A stretch of 64,000 nucleotides of DNA, from contig NZ_QPHM01000001.1 of the NCBI RefSeq assembly GCF_003336245.1, forward strand, positions 2,905,395 through 2,969,394, read 5' to 3'. Every line of letters starts with the position of its first letter. The first letter of the stretch is position 1. The notes beneath the pieces were generated by a model that worked only from the letters and a program-made list of their open reading frames with translations, had not been told where the DNA came from and did no database searches. Shown piece by piece: positions 59,346-64,000 of this stretch. Source of the stretch: Haloplanus salinus. Lineage in GTDB: Archaea; Halobacteriota; Halobacteria; Halobacteriales; Haloferacaceae. A program made the translations under genes and the position numbers.

Positions 59346-60416
59346 ATGGTGGCTGACGGGGGCGACGTGCTGGTCCCGGTCGGCGACTCGGAGACCCTCC
59401 GCCGGACGGTCACGTACGCGGTCGAGCAGGCACACGAGGCGGCCACCGAATCCGGGTCGGCGACGACGCTCCACTTCGTCTTTCCGGCACGCTGGCGCAT
59501 CTTCGAGACCGATCGGGCGGCGGTCGACGCGGCGAACTCGCTCTTGAATCGGGTCGTCGCCTGGGCGGCGGAGGACCTCGACGAACTGATCGGCGAGGAC
59601 GACCCCCCGACCGTCGACTTCGAGTCCGGGACCGTCGGCACGGGCGAGTACGTCTTCAGCCCCGCCGACTTCGCCGACGTCGTCGGCCGGTACGCCGACG
59701 CGAACGGCGTCGGACGGATCGTCGTCGACCCCTCTTTCCGTCCCGGCGGGAGCGCCCCCATCCTGCGCTCGTTCGAGGCGGAACTCGCGGAGCGAGGGTT
59801 CGACGTGCTGGAAGCCCCGGTCACGCGCCGCACTCGCCGTCGCCTCCCGTTCACCGACATCGGCGCCCCGGAGTTCGCGCTCGTGTTCTCCACTTCGTTC
59901 CTGTTCTATCTCGCGCTCGGCGGCTGGCTCGTCACCGACCCGTACGAACTGCTCACCGGCGTCGCCACCGCGGGCGTCGTTACGCTCACGCTCGCCCGCG
60001 TCGCGCTCAAGGGCGAACTGCCGGCTCTCCGGACCGTCGGCACGTCGCTCGTCAGGCTGGCGCTGTACACGCCGATCCTGCTCTGGGAGATCGCGAAGGC
60101 GAACGTCGCGCTCGCGTACGTGGTGTTACATCCGCGGCTGCCGATCGACCCGCGGGTCGTCGAGTTCGACGCCGCCGTCTGGGGCGACATGCCCGTCACC
60201 ACCCTGGCCAACTCGATCACGCTGACGCCGGGGACGCTCACCGTCGACGTGGAGCGCCAGCATTTCCTGGTCCACGCCCTGATCCCCGACGCCGAGGACG
60301 ACCTGTTGGAGGGAACGCTCGAACGGCTCGTCCGCTTCGTCTTCTACGGCCGCGAATCGGCGCGCATCGCCTCGCCGCGGGAACGGCTCGAAGACGCGGA
60401 AGGGGGGAGTTCGTGA
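59346..60416 (+). CDS. mnhE: Na+/H+ antiporter subunit E with N-terminal stress-protein-like domain
   Basis: A 356-residue protein. Residues 1 to about 165 form a universal-stress-protein-like domain (DVLVPVGDSETLRRTVTYAV, GVGRIVVDPSFRPGG), and residues about 180-330 are the MnhE/MrpE membrane subunit (FALVFSTSFLFYLALGGWLV, LYTPILLWEIAKANVALAYV, TLANSITLTPGTLTVDV). Bacterial MnhE is about 160 residues, so this is a fusion or extension found in haloarchaea. Ribosome site ggaggt at 59330-59335, 10 bases before ATG 59346. First gene of the mnh/mrp operon; the next start overlaps its stop. Confidence 0.9.
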   Translation: MVADGGDVLVPVGDSETLRRTVTYAVEQAHEAATESGSATTLHFVFPARWRIFETDRAAVDAANSLLNRVVAWAAEDLDELIGEDDPPTVDFESGTVGTGEYVFSPADFADVVGRYADANGVGRIVVDPSFRPGGSAPILRSFEAELAERGFDVLEAPVTRRTRRRLPFTDIGAPEFALVFSTSFLFYLALGGWLVTDPYELLTGVATAGVVTLTLARVALKGELPALRTVGTSLVRLALYTPILLWEIAKANVALAYVVLHPRLPIDPRVVEFDAAVWGDMPVTTLANSITLTPGTLTVDVERQHFLVHALIPDAEDDLLEGTLERLVRFVFYGRESARIASPRERLEDAEGGSS

Positions 60417-60736
60417 CCAGTCTCCCCCTCGTCGCCGCCGGCGGTCCGGACGTGACCGTCTCCTCGACGTTCTCGACCATCCTGCTCGTCGCCGCCGGCG
60501 CCTTCGCCCTCTTCGCGGTCGCCCTCCTCTACCGGGTGGTACGTGGCCCGACCACGCAGGACCGCATCGTCGCCATCAACGTCGTCGGGACGAACACGGT
60601 CATCGTCATCGCGTTGGTGAGCGTCGCCTTCGGCGAGTACGGCTACCTCGACGTGGCGCTGGTGTACGGCCTGCTCAACTTCGTCATGAGCATCGCCGTC
60701 TCGAAAATCTCCGTCGAGTGGGGGGGTGTCCTGTGA
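60413..60736 (+). CDS. mnhF: Na+/H+ antiporter subunit F
   Basis: A 107-residue membrane subunit with three helices: TILLVAAGAFALFAVALLYR, the conserved loop VVRGPTTQDRIVAINVVGTN and VALVYGLLNFVMSIAVSKI. This is the MnhF/MrpF pattern. GTG 60413 overlaps the mnhE stop; its own stop overlaps the mnhG GTG. Part of the multi-subunit Mrp antiporter that expels Na+ in exchange for protons. Confidence 0.93.
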   Translation: MTSLPLVAAGGPDVTVSSTFSTILLVAAGAFALFAVALLYRVVRGPTTQDRIVAINVVGTNTVIVIALVSVAFGEYGYLDVALVYGLLNFVMSIAVSKISVEWGGVL

Positions 60737-61074
60737 CGCCGCTCGAAATAGTGGCGACCGTCTTCGTCTTCGTGGGGACCTTCTTCGGCCTCGTCGCCAC
60801 GGTGGGGATCATCCGTTTGCCCGACCTCTACTCCCGCCTGCACGCGGCGTCGAAAAGCGACACGCTCGGCTCCGTCCTCTCGCTCGCCGGTCTCGCGATC
60901 GTGCTCGGGATCACCACCGAGTCGATGAAGCTCGTCTTCCTGCTCGTCTTCCTGTTCGTGACGAGTCCGACCGCCGCCCACGCCATCGCACGGGCCGCGA
61001 AAGAAGAGGAAGTCGAACCTGTCGGGGAGGGCGAGGCTCCCTGGACGGCCGGGACGGAGGAGGGCGAGCCATGA
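60733..61074 (+). CDS. mnhG: Na+/H+ antiporter subunit G
   Basis: A 113-residue subunit with the MnhG signature GTFFGLVATVGIIRLPDLYS then RLHAASKSDTLGSVLSLAG and FLLVFLFVTSPTAAHAIARA, followed by an acidic cytosolic tail. GTG 60733 chosen because the frame overlaps mnhF by 4 bases and matches the family start. ATGA overlap to the next gene. Confidence 0.93.
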   Translation: MTPLEIVATVFVFVGTFFGLVATVGIIRLPDLYSRLHAASKSDTLGSVLSLAGLAIVLGITTESMKLVFLLVFLFVTSPTAAHAIARAAKEEEVEPVGEGEAPWTAGTEEGEP

Positions 61075-61607
61075 GCCTCTCCGTGCCCGTGGCGGTCGTC
61101 CTCCTGTTCATGCTCGGAAGCGCGCTCGCCGCCGCCGTGCTCCGCGACGTGGTGGGAAGTATCGTCGCCTTCGCCGGCTACAGCTTCGGCGTCGCCGTCC
61201 TCTGGGCGCTGCTCCGCGCGCCCGACGTGGCGCTCACGGAGGCCGCCGTCGGCGCCGGCATCACCACCGTCCTCTTTCTGCTCACCATCGCCCGGACCAG
61301 CGTCTCGCGATCCGAGCGGTTCGAGGGCATCAGCCTCCGCTCCGGGCTGGCGGTCGTCGCCATCGTCGTCACCGTCGGCGCGACGGTGCCGGCGCTCCCT
61401 CCGGTCGGCGCCTCGGGGACGCCCGTCCTCGCGGGCGACGTGAGCCAGTACTACCTGACGAACGCGTACGATCAGACGGGCGTGACCAACGTCGTGACCG
61501 CCGTGTTGGTCGGCTACCGCGGGTTCGACACCCTCGGCGAGGTGGCCGTCGTCTTCGCGGCCGGCGTCGCGATGTTGCTCGTCCTCCGGCGGGAGGCGTT
61601 CGTATGA
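61071..61607 (+). CDS. DUF4040 membrane protein (MrpA/MnhB-like antiporter subunit)
   Basis: A 178-residue membrane protein with about five helices. The block VVGSIVAFAGYSFGVAVLWA followed by APDVALTEAAVGAGITTVLF is the DUF4040 signature, normally part of the C-terminal region of MrpA. Archaeal operons often carry it as a separate gene, as here. ATG 61071 overlaps the mnhG stop and its stop overlaps mnhB. The 40-residue loop around SQYYLTNAYDQTGVTNVVTA resembles the MrpA tail. It completes the antiporter together with the D subunit. Confidence 0.88.
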   Translation: MSLSVPVAVVLLFMLGSALAAAVLRDVVGSIVAFAGYSFGVAVLWALLRAPDVALTEAAVGAGITTVLFLLTIARTSVSRSERFEGISLRSGLAVVAIVVTVGATVPALPPVGASGTPVLAGDVSQYYLTNAYDQTGVTNVVTAVLVGYRGFDTLGEVAVVFAAGVAMLLVLRREAFV

Positions 61608-62149
61608 GCGACTCCGAGCCGGCCCCCGATCCGGCCGTCGACGACGGCGTCGACGGCGAAGGCACCCTCTCCCGCCCCGCCAGCGACCGTCCGCCGTACG
61701 TCGAGAGTACGATCATCATGACGACCGTCCGAGTGATCGCCCCCTTCGTCCTCACGCTCGGCGCGTTCGTCATGCTCCACGGCGCGAGTTCGGCCGGCGG
61801 CGGCTTCCAGGGCGGCGTCATCGCCGCGACCACCGTCGTCATGCTCGGGTTCGCGTTCGGCATCGAACCCATCGCCGCCCACCTGCGCAACGAACATCTC
61901 GCCCTTCTCGTCCTCTCGGGCGTGGGTACGTTCCTGATCGTCGGGTTCGGCGGCTATCTCGTCGGCGGCAACTTCCTCCAGGTCTCCGGCTACGAAACCC
62001 TGTTCAAAGATGGTAGCAAGTACAGCATCGAACTCGTCGAGGTCGGCATCGGCGTCGTCGTCTCCGGGGTCATCACCGGCCTCTTTTTCCTGCTGGGGAC
62101 GGGCGTCGACGCCGGTGCCGATGACTCCGATTCGGAGGCGGATCGATAG
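61604..62149 (+). CDS. mnhB: Na+/H+ antiporter subunit B
   Basis: A 181-residue subunit. After an acidic 30-residue N-terminus come VESTIIMTTVRVIAPFVLT, GAFVMLHGASSAGGGFQGG and VIAATTVVMLGFAFG, the last two being the strongly conserved MnhB core, then SIELVEVGIGVVVSGVITGL. ATG 61604 overlaps the DUF4040 gene; the stop abuts the mnhC ATG with no gap. Confidence 0.93.
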   Translation: MSDSEPAPDPAVDDGVDGEGTLSRPASDRPPYVESTIIMTTVRVIAPFVLTLGAFVMLHGASSAGGGFQGGVIAATTVVMLGFAFGIEPIAAHLRNEHLALLVLSGVGTFLIVGFGGYLVGGNFLQVSGYETLFKDGSKYSIELVEVGIGVVVSGVITGLFFLLGTGVDAGADDSDSEADR

Positions 62150-62515
62150 ATGATCGACCTGATCGCGGCGAAACACGCGTACCTCGTCGTGGTGGCGCTG
62201 CTCGCCATCGGCGCCTACGTCATGATCGAGAGCGACAACTTCGTGAAGAAGATCATCGGCCTGAACGTGTTCCAGACGGGCATCTTCGTCTTCTTCATCT
62301 CCGCGGCGTTCCGGACGGACGGGGCGTCGCCGGTCGTCCAGCCCGGGGGTGGGGGCGGGCCCTTCGTCTCGCCGCTGCCCCACGTGCTGATCCTGACCGC
62401 TATCGTCGTCGGCGTGAGCCTGACGGCCGTGGCGCTCGGCCTCGTCGTCCGCGTCTACGAGAGCTACGGAACGATCAACGAGGATACCTTGGAGGAGGTG
62501 CTGGCGAATGACTGA
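62150..62515 (+). CDS. mnhC: Na+/H+ antiporter subunit C (NuoK-like)
   Basis: A 121-residue NuoK/MnhC-type subunit with three helices: YLVVVALLAIGAYVMIESDN, KKIIGLNVFQTGIFVFFISA and HVLILTAIVVGVSLTAVALG. The central block contains the conserved Glu and the Gly-Leu-Asn turn of the family. It overlaps the start of mnhD by 8 bases. Homologous to the K subunit of complex I; in this operon it is clearly the antiporter subunit. Confidence 0.93.
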   Translation: MIDLIAAKHAYLVVVALLAIGAYVMIESDNFVKKIIGLNVFQTGIFVFFISAAFRTDGASPVVQPGGGGGPFVSPLPHVLILTAIVVGVSLTAVALGLVVRVYESYGTINEDTLEEVLAND

Positions 62516-64000
62516 CGCGTTCGTCCCCCTGCTGGTCGCGGTGCCGCTGCTCGGCGCCGTTCTCGCCGTCGCGGCGGGGCTGGTGAGCGAGCGCGGGCCG
62601 CCGGCAATCGCGGCCGTCGTCCTCGTCGCCCAGACCGGACTCGCCGGCTGGATCGGCTCACAGGCGCTCCTGAACGGCGACCTGTCGAACGGGGTCGGTG
62701 GCTTCGTCGCCCCCTACGGCATCGAACTCGTCGTCGACGGGCTCTCGGCCGTCGTGGTCACCCTCGTCGCCGTCGTCTCGCTCGCCGTCCTCGGCTACGC
62801 CGTGCGCGACGACCCCGGCGGCGCCGCCTTCTACGCCGCGTATCTCCTCCTCGTCACCGGCCTGACGGGGATGTCCGTCACCGGCGACGTGTTCAACCTC
62901 TACGTCTTCCTCGAAATCTCGGGGCTGGCGACGTACGCGCTCGTCGCGAGCGCGGGGACGGGGCGCTCCGCGGTGTCGGCGCTCAAATACCTCCTCTTCG
63001 GTACCGTCGCCGCCTCGCTGTACCTGCTCGGCGTCGGCTACGCGTTGGTGGCGACGGGCACGCTCAACATGGCCGACCTCGCCGTGGAGCTCGCGCGCGT
63101 CGGCTACGACTCGCCGCTCGTGCTCGCCTCCTTCGGCTTCGTCGTCGTCGGTCTCGCGACCAAGACGGCGCTCTTCCCGCTGCACACGTGGCAGCCCGAC
63201 GCGTACAACGACTCGCCGGATAGCGTGAGCGCGCTCATCTCCGCGTTGGTGTCGACGGTGGCGGCCTACGCCCTGTTGCGGCTCGTCTACACCGTCTACA
63301 CGCCGGCCTTCTTCGACGCGGTGCCCGTCGCCCGCGACGCCATCGTCGTCTTCGCGTGCCTGAGCATCGTCGTCGGGAGCGTCCTCGCCGTCGCCCAGTC
63401 GGAGGTCAAGCGGATGCTCGCGTACTCCTCGGTGTCACAGTACGGACTGGTGGTGGTCGGGCTGGCCATCGGCACCCGGGCCGCTCTCTTCGGTGCGGTC
63501 GTCCACCTCGTCGGCCACGCCATCATGAAGGGTGGCCTGTTCGTCGCCGCGGGGGCGGTCGACGATCTGACCGGCGCGAGGACGGTCGAGGAGTACGCCG
63601 GCCTCGCGGACCGCTTTCCCGTCCTCGGCGGTGCGAGCGCCGTCCTCATGCTCGCGATGGTCGGCGTCCCGCCCGCGGTGGGCTTCGCCGGCAAGTGGTA
63701 CATCGCGCTCGGCGCCGTCCGCGCCGGCACCTGGCCCGTCGCCGCCGTCATCTTCGTGTCGACGCTCCTGACGCTCGCGTACTTCGCCATCCTCGTCGAA
63801 CGGATGTTCGTCGCGCCGGCGTCGGCGAGCGTCCGGGCCGCGACCGACGGCGGCTCGGAACGCCTCGGCGGCCCGGCCGCGCCGCCGCGTAGCCTCCTCG
63901 CCCTGATCGTCGGCGCCGCCGCCGTCGCCGTCGTCCTCGGCTTCGCCGTGACCGGCCTCGAAACTGCCCTCGACCCGACTCTCGATACGCTCCTCTCGCC
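62508..64000 (+). CDS. mnhD: Na+/H+ antiporter subunit D (NuoN/L-like), 3' end outside window
   Basis: The frame starts at ATG 62508 (MTDAFVPLLVAVPLLGAVL) and stays open for 497 codons to the window edge. It is a large polytopic subunit of the NADH dehydrogenase/Mrp proton-conducting family: ELVVDGLSAVVVTLVAVVS, GMSVTGDVFNLYVFLEISGL with the key Glu, the segment with the conserved Lys in LATKTALFPLHTWQPDAY then SPDSVSALISALVSTVAAYA, and KRMLAYSSVSQYGLVVVGLA. It would form the proton or sodium pathway of the complex. Overlaps mnhC by 8 bases. Confidence 0.93.
   Translation, partial: MTDAFVPLLVAVPLLGAVLAVAAGLVSERGPPAIAAVVLVAQTGLAGWIGSQALLNGDLSNGVGGFVAPYGIELVVDGLSAVVVTLVAVVSLAVLGYAVRDDPGGAAFYAAYLLLVTGLTGMSVTGDVFNLYVFLEISGLATYALVASAGTGRSAVSALKYLLFGTVAASLYLLGVGYALVATGTLNMADLAVELARVGYDSPLVLASFGFVVVGLATKTALFPLHTWQPDAYNDSPDSVSALISALVSTVAAYALLRLVYTVYTPAFFDAVPVARDAIVVFACLSIVVGSVLAVAQSEVKRMLAYSSVSQYGLVVVGLAIGTRAALFGAVVHLVGHAIMKGGLFVAAGAVDDLTGARTVEEYAGLADRFPVLGGASAVLMLAMVGVPPAVGFAGKWYIALGAVRAGTWPVAAVIFVSTLLTLAYFAILVERMFVAPASASVRAATDGGSERLGGPAAPPRSLLALIVGAAAVAVVLGFAVTGLETALDPTLDTLLS

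Overview
The window is a piece of a high-GC archaeal chromosome, almost certainly from a haloarchaeon (class Halobacteria). Most of it, from about 10.4 kb to the right end, is by eye roughly two-thirds G+C. The predicted proteins are strongly acidic and Asp/Glu-rich. The gene set is archaeal: proteasome alpha subunit, RNase P proteins Rpp30 and Pop5, RNA polymerase subunit L, a TFB, GatCA, an Agl23-type protein and haloarchaeal-only families. Many genes have a BRE/TATA element 27-29 bases before the start codon, which points to leaderless transcripts. I cannot fix the genus from sequence alone.

Positions 1 to about 10,390 form an accessory island of visibly lower and patchy GC. It abuts the 3' end of a tRNA-Arg(TCG) gene, a classic integration point. 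It holds (i) the right part of an operon made of a charged, coiled-coil-like protein (5' end outside the window), a PglZ-type phosphatase-fold protein, a HerA-type ATPase and a GNAT acetyltransferase; (ii) a C-terminal remnant of a second, unrelated PglZ protein; (iii) an intact PD-(D/E)XK nuclease divergent from a SNF2/RapA-type helicase that is broken by two in-frame stops and two frameshifts; (iv) an AT-rich gene of unknown function; and (v) a winged-helix regulator followed by a short, apparently truncated partner. This looks like layered antiphage modules, one apparently intact and others decaying.

From 10.4 to 28.5 kb lie core genes: an ABC-2 exporter, two PH-domain (DUF304) membrane proteins, a class V aminotransferase, a DUF4349 lipoprotein, an OYE-family flavoenzyme, thioredoxin, a Hel308-like helicase, a class I aminotransferase with ribH, an Agl23-like glycosylation protein, a FolC-FolP fusion and an NRDE protein. 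From 28.5 to 41.8 kb come a small HTH regulator, the rnp3-rnp2-psmA cluster, a six-gene lysine/diaminopimelate operon (dapA-B-D-lysA-dapF-dapE, every junction a 4-base overlap), a uracil-DNA glycosylase-like protein, rpoL, a CruF-like carotenoid hydratase and hisF.

From 41.8 to 49 kb are purL, a PHP phosphoesterase, a Trm9-like methyltransferase with a NUDIX hydrolase, tfb and gatCA. At 49.0-53.0 kb is a secreted module: a Tat-exported PhoX-family phosphatase with an internal cohesin-like domain and a C-terminal dockerin-like Ca-binding repeat, followed by a membrane-anchored protein with its own cohesin-like domain. The right end carries trkA-trkH (potassium uptake), coaBC and an mnh/mrp Na+/H+ antiporter operon (E-F-G-DUF4040-B-C-D) that runs off the window.

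The most interesting items are the PglZ-HerA-GNAT operon beside tRNA-Arg, the cohesin/dockerin phosphatase pair, a cluster of short-loop hairpins at 28.5-28.65 kb, and a ten-codon leader ORF that overlaps the start of an HTH regulator.
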